From: CAWINX01 sp963702055
GTDB taxonomy: Bacteria; Actinomycetota; Thermoleophilia; Solirubrobacterales; 70-9
Direction of reading: 5' to 3'
Assembly (NCBI GenBank): GCA_963702055.1
Contig: OY969702.1
Location: 2,480,001 to 2,544,000, forward strand
DNA: 64,000 bases
A program made the translations under genes and the position numbers. The notes beneath the pieces are model-generated. The model worked only from the letters and a program-made list of their open reading frames with translations. It was not told where the DNA came from and searched no databases. Position 1 is the first letter of the stretch, and each line of letters opens with the position of its first letter. This document shows positions 46,606-54,818 of the stretch, piece by piece.

Positions 46606-48801
46606 CTAGTCGCCGCTTGGCAGGGGGCCGCCGGGCTTTCCGGCTCGCTTGCCCCGCTTCGCCGGCAGCGAGTACTTCGACGGCGCCGTCGGCACCGTGG
46701 GGTTGTCGATCTGGCCGAGCTGGTTGGTGAGCCGCAGCCACTGCCTTGGGCCGAGCAACGCGTCGAACTGCCGGCTGAACGGGCCGCCGATCGGGCGGTA
46801 ACCGACGTGGACGTGGTTGTAGTGGTCGGGCAGGGCAAAGCTGGTCGGCCCCGGCAGGTCTTCGAGCGAGATCACCTGGTGGGGGTGCATCGTCCCCTGT
46901 AGCTGCAGGACGGTTTTGATCAGGTCGTCGGTCGGGGTCCCCGGTCCCTGGTGTCCGGTCACCACGACGCCGTTGATCACCGCGATGTCGACCGCGTCGC
47001 CGGTCGAGTGCTCGGAGACGTTGCCCGAGGCGGTCATGATGCTGTGGCCGCACTTCAGCGCGGTGATCGTCAGCGTGAAGCCCTTCGAGGTCAGGTACTC
47101 GAGCATCGCCATCACGCGGCGGTCGATCTGGCCGGTCGCGATGTCGGTGCGCCCGCAGGGATAGATCGAGAGGCCTTTGTCGGCGAGGACCCGTTTTTGC
47201 AACTGCTCCTTGGAGAGCAGGAGGACTCCGGCGCCGCTCAGGTCTTTGACGAAGGGGTTCTTGCCCTTGGCCCGGTAGATCGCCGTCGCCTCCAGCAGCT
47301 TCCAGCCGTCGAGGATCGGCTTGGGGTCGATCTGCGGCGCTCCCCGCCCGGCCGGACGGATCGAGAAGTTGATGTGGGGGTCGGTGCTGTCCTTGCCTGC
47401 CCCGACGCGGGCCAGCACGGTGCCGGCTATAACCTTCGACCCGACCTTGAGGGCTCCGTTGGCGCCGGCGCTGTCGACCGACTGGCTCGCCGCGGTGCGC
47501 CGGCCTGGTTGCACCCGGCCCGGCAGGGCGTAGAGGCGGGGGCGGATGTCCTGGCTGTCGACCGGGACGCGCTTCTCGCGGCCGGTGGGCATCACCACGG
47601 AGCGGTGGTCGCGGACGATCTTGCCCAGCTGCGCGTAGGTGTAGCGGTTGCCGTAGGCGTCCTGTAGGACCACGTAGTTGCCGAGCCGGCGGGAGCTGCC
47701 CATCTTCTGGATCACCCCGTCGTTGACGGCGACGACCGGGGCTCCGGAGGCGGCGAAGATGTGGATGTCTCGTTTGGCGCTCTCGGCGTAGCGCGCGTCG
47801 GCGGCAATCGGGAAGTGGGCGCCCTCGGTGAGACCGGTCAGCGAGCCGACCAGATCGGAGGGAAGCTTGCCGTAGGCCCTTGCTCCCGCCAGCACCTCCT
47901 GCGCGTACCAGTCGGCGTGGTTGTAGGCGAGGATCGCGTTGTAGAGGTCGGCTTTGCCGCCGGCTGCCTTCAGGTAGCGAGCCGCGGCGCAGATCGCGTC
48001 GACCGGGTTGTAGGGGTCCTTGCGCCCGTCGCCGTTGGCGTCGACGCCGTAGGTCGCCCAGGTGGAGGGGATGAACTGCATCCAGCCGACCGCGCCGGCG
48101 GTGGAGACGTTGAGGTTGGTGCCGAAGGCGGTCTCGATTTTGTTGATCGAGGCGAGCACCTCCCAGGGGATGTCGTACTCGGTGCCGCAGGCCTGGTAGA
48201 TCGGCAGGAGGAAGGGCGGGATCTCAAAGGAGTCGATGACGAAGTTGGGAACCCCTATCGGGGCGGGGCCGAAGGTCGCGATCGTCGCGGAGGGGTTGGA
48301 GGCAGTCGGCGAGCCGCCGCTGGAGAATCCGGTGCCGCCGCTGGCTCCGCCGCTCGGGGCCTGGATTCCCGCCGTGGCGGCGGGGACGCTGACGCCTCCG
48401 TTGGCGTTGGCGGGGTTGGGGGCGTCGATGCTCTGGTGGGTGGTGACCGGGGGCTTGCCCTGCGGAGGGGCGAGGTCGGAGTTGGCGTGGAGGGTTGGGC
48501 TTGGAGCGGGTGGTTTCGTGTCCGAGTTCGAAGCGGGAGGTGTCGGGGCCTCGCTGGTGTCGTCGGGAGAGGTGCAGTCGGGGTCGGCCATGTCGATGAG
48601 GCCGTCCCCGTCGTCGTCGATCCCGTTCGAGCAGGCGGGGGTCTGGACGGAGGGGAGCGCGACGGTGGAGAGACCGGTCGCGGCGGGCACGACCGTCCCC
48701 GTTGTGGCGTCGAGCGAGTCCGCGCCTGCCATACCCACGCCGAGCGCCGTGACGACGGCGAAGCTGGCCAGGGCAATGGTCAGTGCGAGCTTGTTTCTCA
48801 T
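46606..48801 (-). CDS. Secreted three-domain murein hydrolase: lytic transglycosylase, degenerate M23, M15-like
   Basis: A 731-residue exported protein. Residues 1-27: signal peptide. 55-80: Ca-type repeat (CSNGIDDDGDGLIDMADPDC). 80-180: Pro/Ser/Gly linker. About 200-320: transglycosylase with catalytic Glu223 in SINKIETAFG and GAVGWMQFIPSTW. About 340-500: LytM/M23-like domain in which the metal HxxxD is lost and HxH is HIN (DPHINFSI). About 590-690: M15-type site, SEHSTGDAVDI plus NHVHVGY. It should act on peptidoglycan at the cell surface. Minus-strand TAGCGT (48883 to 48878) gives a leader of about 70 nt with a small hairpin. Confidence 0.88.
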   Translation of the reverse strand: MRNKLALTIALASFAVVTALGVGMAGADSLDATTGTVVPAATGLSTVALPSVQTPACSNGIDDDGDGLIDMADPDCTSPDDTSEAPTPPASNSDTKPPAPSPTLHANSDLAPPQGKPPVTTHQSIDAPNPANANGGVSVPAATAGIQAPSGGASGGTGFSSGGSPTASNPSATIATFGPAPIGVPNFVIDSFEIPPFLLPIYQACGTEYDIPWEVLASINKIETAFGTNLNVSTAGAVGWMQFIPSTWATYGVDANGDGRKDPYNPVDAICAAARYLKAAGGKADLYNAILAYNHADWYAQEVLAGARAYGKLPSDLVGSLTGLTEGAHFPIAADARYAESAKRDIHIFAASGAPVVAVNDGVIQKMGSSRRLGNYVVLQDAYGNRYTYAQLGKIVRDHRSVVMPTGREKRVPVDSQDIRPRLYALPGRVQPGRRTAASQSVDSAGANGALKVGSKVIAGTVLARVGAGKDSTDPHINFSIRPAGRGAPQIDPKPILDGWKLLEATAIYRAKGKNPFVKDLSGAGVLLLSKEQLQKRVLADKGLSIYPCGRTDIATGQIDRRVMAMLEYLTSKGFTLTITALKCGHSIMTASGNVSEHSTGDAVDIAVINGVVVTGHQGPGTPTDDLIKTVLQLQGTMHPHQVISLEDLPGPTSFALPDHYNHVHVGYRPIGGPFSRQFDALLGPRQWLRLTNQLGQIDNPTVPTAPSKYSLPAKRGKRAGKPGGPLPSGD

Positions 48802-48877
48802 CCCTAAGCGCCTCGGTGCCCGAAGTCACGGATCGCGTAACCCGTGTCCGCTCTCTCCCCGCGCAACAGGCCCGACC

Positions 48878-48883
48878 ACGCTA
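48878..48883 (-). promoter_or_regulatory. -10 element TAGCGT upstream of the murein hydrolase
   Basis: TAGCGT implies a start site near 48871 and a leader of about 70 nt with a CACGG/CCGTG hairpin (48827-48846). Confidence 0.45.
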
Positions 48884-48996
48884 CCCGTTCCATAGGGGGT
48901 CCGCAACGGATCGAACCGCCCCCCAACAAGGCCTTAATCAACGTTGGTTCCATGCCTGTGGGGCGGGAGGATTTCAGTCGTCTCGGATGCGCTCGT

Positions 48997-49002
48997 TAAG
49001 CT
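48997..49002 (+). promoter_or_regulatory. -10 element TAAGCT, leaderless start of the coiled-coil gene
   Basis: TAAGCT, 6-nt gap, ATG at 49009. Confidence 0.6.
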
Positions 49003-49008
49003 GATGTG

Positions 49009-49329
49009 ATGAGCGTCGAGCAGGATGAGCAGGACGGGCTCAGGGCCCGTAGCGAGCAGGCGATCGCGGAGCTCGCGCAGGCCCTGCTCGACAGCCAGGT
49101 GTTGGAGAACGCCGTCTCGGCCGCGTTCGGCGCTCGGGAGAAGGCGGTCGAGGCGCAGCACGCGGCGCTGAGCGCCCTCAACCTTCCGTCGGCAGGCGAC
49201 GTCGAGCGATTGGAGCGCCGGCTTCGCTCGTTTTCGCAGCGCCTCGAAGAGGTCGAGGAGCAGATCGATCAGGTCGTCGGCGACATCGCCGAAATACGAC
49301 GCCGTTTGGCGAATCTGGACAAAGGCTAA
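49009..49329 (+). CDS. Coiled-coil (phasin-like) small protein
   Basis: A 106-residue, almost entirely helical protein with heptad patterns (AIAELAQALLDSQVLENAVSAAFGAREKAVEAQHAALSALNLP, then RLERRLRSFSQRLEEVEEQIDQVVGDIAEIRRRLANL). The pattern resembles phasin-type or polyhydroxyalkanoate-associated helical proteins, but that is not certain. ATG 49009 is preferred over GTG 49006 from the -10 spacing. It is convergent with the nucleoside phosphorylase gene. Confidence 0.75.
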   Translation: MSVEQDEQDGLRARSEQAIAELAQALLDSQVLENAVSAAFGAREKAVEAQHAALSALNLPSAGDVERLERRLRSFSQRLEEVEEQIDQVVGDIAEIRRRLANLDKG

Positions 49330-49338
49330 CCCTCGACT

Positions 49339-50022
49339 TTAGCTTGAGAGTAAGCTGACGACGGCGCTTCCGGCCCGCTTCGTTTCCTCCGCCAGGTCGT
49401 CGTCGTCGAGTCTCTCGCCGGACGTGGTTTCGGCGACGATTAGGACCGCGGCGACGGCGATGCCGAGGAAGCTGCCGCAGGCCAGGACGGTGGCAGTCTG
49501 GAGATCCGCCCCGAGCGGTCCGCCGGCAGGCCCCGGCTCGGTCGGCATCACATCGAAGCTGGCGACCTCCGCCGTCCGCGCAGAGGGCGCCAGGGTGCGC
49601 TCCAATGCCGCGGTCAACCCCGGGTCGGGACGGGCCGCCTGCCCGGGCTCGATTCCGTAGGAGCCGACGGTCCCCCCTTCGGCGCGTGCCGCGGCGACGA
49701 TGAGCGCCTGGCCGAGTTCGAGGTCCGAGTCGAGGGCGGCGCAGGTGCCGATTCTGATCGCCCGCCGCACCCCCAGTTCGACCAGGTCGGTCAAGACGAT
49801 CGCGGCGCTCGGCCCGCCCATCCCGGTCGATTGGATCGTCAGCTCGGCCCCGCGCGGCGTCGTGCCGGAGTAGCCCCACAGTCCCCGCGCGTGGTTGCAC
49901 ATCTTCGGCTCTTCCACCAGGGCCTGCGCGAGCAACAGGGCTCGGCCGGGGTCGCCGACCAGCACCGCGTCGACGGCGATTGAGGCGGTGGGGCGAAGCC
50001 GGGCGGGCATCGGCTCGACCAT
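49339..50022 (-). CDS. Purine nucleoside phosphorylase/uridine phosphorylase family protein
   Basis: A 227-residue protein. GDPGRALLLAQAL near residue 22 is the phosphate loop motif, and IQSTGMGGPSAAIVLTDLVELGVRRAIRIGTCAAL (about 63-98) is the family's central signature. DVMPTEPGPAGG and GSFLGIAVAAVLIVAET lie near the end. It cleaves nucleosides with phosphate, in purine or methylthioadenosine salvage. It is shorter than typical DeoD by about 10 residues and may be a divergent member. Confidence 0.85.
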   Translation of the reverse strand: MVEPMPARLRPTASIAVDAVLVGDPGRALLLAQALVEEPKMCNHARGLWGYSGTTPRGAELTIQSTGMGGPSAAIVLTDLVELGVRRAIRIGTCAALDSDLELGQALIVAAARAEGGTVGSYGIEPGQAARPDPGLTAALERTLAPSARTAEVASFDVMPTEPGPAGGPLGADLQTATVLACGSFLGIAVAAVLIVAETTSGERLDDDDLAEETKRAGSAVVSLLSS

Positions 50023-50075
50023 ATGCGACGGGGCCGCGGTGGGACCGCCGCTCCGGCTAGCCTCGGTTGCCTCCG

Positions 50076-51266
50076 ATGGCGGTGGACGAGCGCATATCCC
50101 TGGCCGAGGCTTCGCGGCGCTCCGGCGTGTCCACGACGACGCTCAAACGCTGGGCCAAGGAGAAGGTTGTGCCCGTGCGCCGCGGGCGCTGGACGACCGC
50201 GGCCGCGGCGCAGGCCCGGGTCGTGGCGCGGATGCGAGAGCGCGGCCACTCGCTGGAGGAGTTGAAGAAGGCCGGGCGGGAGGGCAGGCTTGCCACCGGC
50301 CTCGCCGAGGACCTCTTTCCCGACGAGGGCGAGCAGATGACCGTCGAAGAGGTCGCCGCGGAGACGGGCCTCGAGCCGGAGCTGATCGAGCGGATCCTCG
50401 TCATCCTCGGCACTCCGCTGGGGCGCGAGCGACTGCTCGACTCCCGTGACGTCGACGCCATGCGCCATGCCGCCCAGGCGCTCGAGGCCGGCTTTCCCCT
50501 CGTCGCCTTCCTGCAGTTGGTGCGCGTCTACGTGCAGTCGATGAGGCGGATCGCCGACGCCGAGGTTCGCCTCTTCCACCTATACGTCCACGAGCCGATG
50601 ATTCGCGACGGCGTCCCGGAGCTGGAGATGGCCGAGGAGATGGAGGACCTGGCTTCCAACGTGCTGCCCGTTGCCGGTCCGCTCACCGAGTACCTGCACA
50701 ACCGCTACCTCCGGTTCTTTCTCGAGCAGGACGTGGTCGGCCACATGGAGAGCGAGTTCGGCACCACGGCGACCCACCTCGGCCAAGTCCCGGTGGCACT
50801 CTGCTTCATCGACCTGACCGGCTTCACCCAGTACACGGAGGAGGAGGGAGACCTCGAGGCGCTCGATGTGGTCGAGCACTTCGTCGAGACGGTGGAGGCG
50901 ACGCTGCCCCCCGAGGCGACGATCGTCAAGACGATCGGCGACGAGGTGATGGTCGTCTCCCCCGATGCGGCGTCGTTGACCGAGTGGGCGGTCGACCTTC
51001 TCGCCAGGTTCCCCGAGCGCCCCCAGCCGCGGGTCGGGATCCACAGCGCCGAGGCCGTCTACCGCGACGGCGACTACTTCGGCACCCACGTCAACCTCGC
51101 CCATCGTGTGGTCAGCCGCGCCCAGGCCGGGGAGGTGCTGGTCACCGACCGTGTGGTCGCCGCGATCGAGGAGAGGGACGGGCTCGGGTTCGCTCCGATC
51201 GGCGAGGTCAGCCTGAAGGGCTTCCCCACTCCGACGCCGCTGTTCGTGATCCGCGCCGAGCGTTAG
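50076..51266 (+). CDS. MerR-type HTH fused to class III adenylate/guanylate cyclase
   Basis: A 396-residue protein. Residues 5-75: MerR-like winged HTH (SLAEASRRSGVSTTTLKRWAKEKVVPVRRGRWT, RMRERGHSLEELKKA). 80-220: helical region with VEEVAAETGLEPELIERILVILG and DAMRHAAQALEAGFPLVAFLQLVRVYVQSMRRIADAEVRLFHLYVHEP. 235-396: cyclase with metal Asp246 (ALCFIDLTGFT) and Asp289 (KTIGDEVMV), and a NLAHRVVSRAQAGEV transition-state Asn/Arg segment. The second-messenger product (cAMP likely) is not provable. Translation may begin at TTG 50067. It is followed by tilS after 25 bp. Confidence 0.87.
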   Translation: MAVDERISLAEASRRSGVSTTTLKRWAKEKVVPVRRGRWTTAAAAQARVVARMRERGHSLEELKKAGREGRLATGLAEDLFPDEGEQMTVEEVAAETGLEPELIERILVILGTPLGRERLLDSRDVDAMRHAAQALEAGFPLVAFLQLVRVYVQSMRRIADAEVRLFHLYVHEPMIRDGVPELEMAEEMEDLASNVLPVAGPLTEYLHNRYLRFFLEQDVVGHMESEFGTTATHLGQVPVALCFIDLTGFTQYTEEEGDLEALDVVEHFVETVEATLPPEATIVKTIGDEVMVVSPDAASLTEWAVDLLARFPERPQPRVGIHSAEAVYRDGDYFGTHVNLAHRVVSRAQAGEVLVTDRVVAAIEERDGLGFAPIGEVSLKGFPTPTPLFVIRAER

Positions 51267-51277
51267 CGGACCCCGCC

Positions 51278-51283
51278 TACACT
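51278..51283 (+). promoter_or_regulatory. -10 element TACACT, leaderless start of tilS
   Basis: TACACT, 8-nt gap, ATG at 51292. Confidence 0.55.
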
Positions 51284-51291
51284 CGCCATAT

Positions 51292-52272
51292 ATGGAGAGC
51301 GAGGCCGAGGCGATGCTCGAGCGGGTGCGCGAGGAGGGATTGCTGGTCGCCGGCGTCCCGGTTGTCGCGATGCTCTCCGGTGGTCGCGATTCGGTTTGCT
51401 TACTCGACCTCGCGGCGCGGGCAGTCGGCGCGACCGCGGTGACGGCGCTTCATGTCAACTACGGCCTGCGCGATGACGCCGCCGAGGACGAGCGCCATTG
51501 CGCGGCGCTCTGTGAGCGGCTGGGCGTGCGACTCGAGGTCGAGCGGCCGCGCCGACCCGAGGGCCCCGGCAACCTGCAGGCCTGGGCTAGGGACACCCGC
51601 TACGCCGCCGCGGCGCGCCTCGGCCTGCCCGGCGGCGCCGCGATCGCCACCGGGCACACCGCTGACGATCAGGTCGAGACGATCCTCTACCGGCTCGCCT
51701 CCTCGCCCAGCCGCCGCGCCCTGCTTGGCATGCGCCCCCGGGACGGGAAGCTGGTGCGGCCGCTGCTCGGCTTCAGTCGCGAGCAGACCACCGCCTACTG
51801 CGAGGAGCGCGAGCTTCCCTGGCGAGACGATCCGACCAACGCCGAGGGGACATTTGCGCGCAACCGGGTCCGCCACGCCCTGGTGCCGGCGCTCGCCGCG
51901 ATCCATCCAGCCGCGGCGCGCAACGTGCTGCGTACGGCGGAGCTGTTGCGTGACGAGGCCGAGGTGCTCGACGAGCTGGTCGCCGCCGAACTGGCGGGCG
52001 AGAACGGAAGCGGTCGGAACACGATCTCGCTGGAGCGCCTCGCCGCCCTGCCTCCGGCGCTGCGGCGGCTGGTCGTCCAGCGCCTTGCCGATGCCGCCGC
52101 GGGGCGCCCGGTCGCCGGCGCCGCCCGCCACGCCGAGGAGGTGGTTGCGTTGCGTCGCACCGGCACGGCGATGCTCGACCTCGGCGCCGGCGTCCGGGCG
52201 ATCGTCGAGAGCGGTGTCCTCCGTGCCGAGCAACAGCCGATGGGCCGGAACCCACCGTATAGGCGTATCTGA
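51292..52272 (+). CDS. tilS: tRNA(Ile)-lysidine synthetase TilS
   Basis: A 326-residue PP-loop enzyme. The P-loop is MLSGGRDSVCLLDL (SGGxDS), followed by HVNYGLRDDAAEDERH, ATGHTADDQVETILYRLA and WRDDPTNAEGTFARNRVRHALVPAL, all TilS signatures. It modifies C34 of tRNA-Ile(CAU) with lysine, allowing AUA decoding. It is the first gene of the tilS-hpt-ftsH block conserved in bacteria. Confidence 0.95.
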   Translation: MESEAEAMLERVREEGLLVAGVPVVAMLSGGRDSVCLLDLAARAVGATAVTALHVNYGLRDDAAEDERHCAALCERLGVRLEVERPRRPEGPGNLQAWARDTRYAAAARLGLPGGAAIATGHTADDQVETILYRLASSPSRRALLGMRPRDGKLVRPLLGFSREQTTAYCEERELPWRDDPTNAEGTFARNRVRHALVPALAAIHPAAARNVLRTAELLRDEAEVLDELVAAELAGENGSGRNTISLERLAALPPALRRLVVQRLADAAAGRPVAGAARHAEEVVALRRTGTAMLDLGAGVRAIVESGVLRAEQQPMGRNPPYRRI

Positions 52273-52284
52273 GGCCCATCGGCC

Positions 52285-52290
52285 TAGACT
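52285..52290 (+). promoter_or_regulatory. -10 element TAGACT, leaderless start of hpt
   Basis: TAGACT, 8-nt gap, ATG at 52299. Confidence 0.6.
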
Positions 52291-52298
52291 GCGGCGCG

Positions 52299-52826
52299 AT
52301 GGGCGACCCCGCAATCGGCGAGACCCTTGTTTCCAGTGAAGACCTGAAGCGGCGGGTCGCCGAACTGGGGGTCGAGATCAGCCGCGACTACGACGGTCGC
52401 GATCTCTTCATGATCGGGGTGTTGAAGGGCGCCGTGCTCTTTCTCGCCGACCTGATGCGCCACCTCACCGTTCCCTGCGAGATTGACTTCATGGCGGTCT
52501 CCAGCTACGGGTCGCAGACCGATTCCTCGGGGGTGGTGCGCATCCTGAAGGACCTCGATGCGCCGATCGAGGACCGCCACGTGCTGGTCGTCGAGGACAT
52601 CATCGACTCCGGTCTCACCCTCCAGTACCTGATGCGCAATCTCAAGGCGCGCCGGCCGGCGTCGTTGGAGGTCTGCGCCCTGCTGACCAAGCCCGAACGG
52701 CTCCGCGTCGACCTTTCTCCCCGTTACCTGGGGTTCGAGATCCCCAATCGCTTCGCGATCGGTTACGGCCTCGACCACGCTCAGCGCTACCGCAACCTCG
52801 ATTACGTCGCCGCGCTGAGCGAATAG
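52299..52826 (+). CDS. hpt: Hypoxanthine phosphoribosyltransferase
   Basis: A 175-residue type I phosphoribosyltransferase. The PRPP-binding motif is VLVVEDIIDSGLTL, DFMAVSSYGSQTDSSG is the flexible loop and RYLGFEIPNRFAIGYGLDHAQRYRNLDYVAAL is the typical C-terminus. It makes IMP and GMP from hypoxanthine and guanine with PRPP, in purine salvage. It lies between tilS and ftsH, the classical order. Confidence 0.95.
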   Translation: MGDPAIGETLVSSEDLKRRVAELGVEISRDYDGRDLFMIGVLKGAVLFLADLMRHLTVPCEIDFMAVSSYGSQTDSSGVVRILKDLDAPIEDRHVLVVEDIIDSGLTLQYLMRNLKARRPASLEVCALLTKPERLRVDLSPRYLGFEIPNRFAIGYGLDHAQRYRNLDYVAALSE

Positions 52827-52844
52827 AGGGCAAAACCCCCCTGG

Positions 52845-52850
52845 TACGCT
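52845..52850 (+). promoter_or_regulatory. -10 element TACGCT upstream of ftsH
   Basis: TACGCT 12 nt before the GTG at 52863; a short leader of about 5 nt. Confidence 0.45.
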
Positions 52851-52862
52851 GATTTCCAGCCC

Positions 52863-54809
52863 GTGAGACGTTTCTTCAAGAGCGCTGCGTTCCCGATCCT
52901 GCTGGTGGTGATCCTCGCCTTCATCGCCCAGCGGCTGATCAGCCCCGGGCCGGGCACCCAGGCCCCCCCCTACAACGAGCTGATTCAGCCCAAGACGGGC
53001 CTGATCGCGACCGGGAAGATCAAAGAAGTCTCGATCAACACCAAGGACAACACGCTCGACGTCAAGGAGACCAACGGCGAGAGCTTCTCGACCGGCTATC
53101 CGCCGAACACCGAGCAGAGCCTGATCAACACCCTCGACACCGCCGACGTGCAGACGACGGTCCACGGCAGCGGCAGCAGCGGACTGCTCTCCCTGTTGAT
53201 CACGATCGTCCCCTTCATCCTCTTCTTCGGCTTCTGGATCTTCCTGATGAACCAGATGCAGGGTGGCGGCTCGCGGGTGATGAACTTCGGCAAATCGAAG
53301 GCGAAGCGGATGTCGGTCGACGCGCCGAAAATCACCTTCCGCGACGTCGCCGGGGTCGACGAGGCGGTCCAGGAGCTCGAGGAGATCAAGGAGTTCCTTG
53401 AGAACCCGAAGAAATTTCAGGCGCTCGGCGCCCGCATTCCCAAGGGAGTGTTGCTCTACGGACCGCCCGGCACCGGCAAGACGCTGCTCGCTCGCGCCGT
53501 CGCCGGCGAAGCCGGCGTCCCCTTCTTCTCGATCTCCGGCTCCGACTTCGTCGAGATGTTCGTCGGGGTCGGCGCCAGCCGCGTGCGCGACCTCTTCGAG
53601 CAGGCCAAGCAGAACGCGCCGTGCATCATCTTCATGGACGAGATCGACGCGGTCGGGCGCCACCGCGGCGCCGGCATGGGCGGCGGCCACGACGAGCGCG
53701 AGCAGACGCTGAACCAGCTGCTGGTCGAGATGGACGGCTTCGAGATGAAGGACAACATCATCCTGATCGCCGCGACCAACCGGCCCGACATCCTCGACCC
53801 GGCGCTGCTGCGGCCGGGACGCTTCGACCGCCAGGTCGTCGTCGACCGTCCCGACCGCAAAGGCCGCAAGCACATCCTCGAGGTCCACACCCGCGGCAAG
53901 CCGCTCGCCAAGGAGATCGACCTCGACGCGCTCGCCGGCCAGACGCCCGGTTTTACCGGCGCCGACCTTGCCAACCTGATCAACGAGGCGGCGCTGCTGA
54001 CCGCCCGCTCCAGCCGTCGCGAGATCACCATGCACGAACTCGAGGAGGGGATCATGCGGGTGATCGCCGGCCCGGAGAAGAAGACCCGGGTGATGAGCGA
54101 GAAGGAACGGCTGATCACCGCCTACCACGAGCTCGGCCACGCGATCGTCGGCCACCTGCTGCCGCACTGCGACCCGGTCCACAAGATCTCGATCATCAGT
54201 CGCGGCCAGGCGCTCGGCTACACGATCAGCCTGCCGACCGAGGACAAGTTCCTGACCAGCCGCGCCGAGCTGACCGACACGATGGCGATGACGCTTGGGG
54301 GCCGCGCCGCCGAGGAGATCGTCTTCGGCGAGATCACCACCGGCGCCTCCAACGATCTCGAGAAGGTGACCGAGACGGCAAAGCAGATGGTGATGCGCTT
54401 CGGCATGTCGGAGCGACTCGGCCCGCGGGTCTTCGGCCACGACCGCGGCCAGCCGTTCCTCGGCCGCGAGTTCTCCTCCGAGCCGGACTACTCCGACGAG
54501 ATCGCCCGCGAGATCGACGACGAGATCCGCCGCATCGTCGAGGGCGCTCACCAGACCGCCAAGGACCTGCTCACCGAGAAGCGCGACGAGCTCGACCGGA
54601 TCTCGAAGATCCTGCTGGAGCGGGAGACGATCGACGCCGATCAGTTCCTTGCCCTGCTCGACGGCAAGTCCGCGGACGAGGTCTTCGTCGACGAGGAGGA
54701 GCCCTCCAAGCCGGTCGAGCCGGCCCCGGCGCCGGAGCGCCCCCAGCGCGAAGGCGCCCGCCCGGCGCCCAGGCCGCGCCCAGGTTTCGCCGGCGGCGAC
54801 GCCGGCTAA
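52863..54809 (+). CDS. ftsH: ATP-dependent zinc metalloprotease FtsH
   Basis: A 648-residue membrane protease. Two membrane helices (about 9-25 and 103-121) flank an extracytoplasmic loop; the AAA+ module has Walker A GPPGTGKT (200-207), Walker B IIFMDEID and SRH RPDILDPALLRPGRFDRQ; the M41 zinc site is HELGH starting at His422. The Pro-rich tail (PAPAPERPQREGARPAP) is variable. It degrades membrane and short-lived cytoplasmic proteins. It is followed by folP after 9 bp. Confidence 0.97.
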   Translation: MRRFFKSAAFPILLVVILAFIAQRLISPGPGTQAPPYNELIQPKTGLIATGKIKEVSINTKDNTLDVKETNGESFSTGYPPNTEQSLINTLDTADVQTTVHGSGSSGLLSLLITIVPFILFFGFWIFLMNQMQGGGSRVMNFGKSKAKRMSVDAPKITFRDVAGVDEAVQELEEIKEFLENPKKFQALGARIPKGVLLYGPPGTGKTLLARAVAGEAGVPFFSISGSDFVEMFVGVGASRVRDLFEQAKQNAPCIIFMDEIDAVGRHRGAGMGGGHDEREQTLNQLLVEMDGFEMKDNIILIAATNRPDILDPALLRPGRFDRQVVVDRPDRKGRKHILEVHTRGKPLAKEIDLDALAGQTPGFTGADLANLINEAALLTARSSRREITMHELEEGIMRVIAGPEKKTRVMSEKERLITAYHELGHAIVGHLLPHCDPVHKISIISRGQALGYTISLPTEDKFLTSRAELTDTMAMTLGGRAAEEIVFGEITTGASNDLEKVTETAKQMVMRFGMSERLGPRVFGHDRGQPFLGREFSSEPDYSDEIAREIDDEIRRIVEGAHQTAKDLLTEKRDELDRISKILLERETIDADQFLALLDGKSADEVFVDEEEPSKPVEPAPAPERPQREGARPAPRPRPGFAGGDAG

Positions 54810-54818
54810 CTCTCCGCC

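Noticed and set aside
48802..48900. Possible ydaO (c-di-AMP) riboswitch upstream of the murein hydrolase
   Set aside because: Context fits (such riboswitches precede actinobacterial cell-wall hydrolases), but the conserved GGGGUGAA-type and other core segments are missing and the leader predicted from TAGCGT is only about 70 nt.
52284..54551. Open frame (755 codons) antisense to hpt and ftsH
   Set aside because: Same reason; hpt and ftsH on the other strand are certain.
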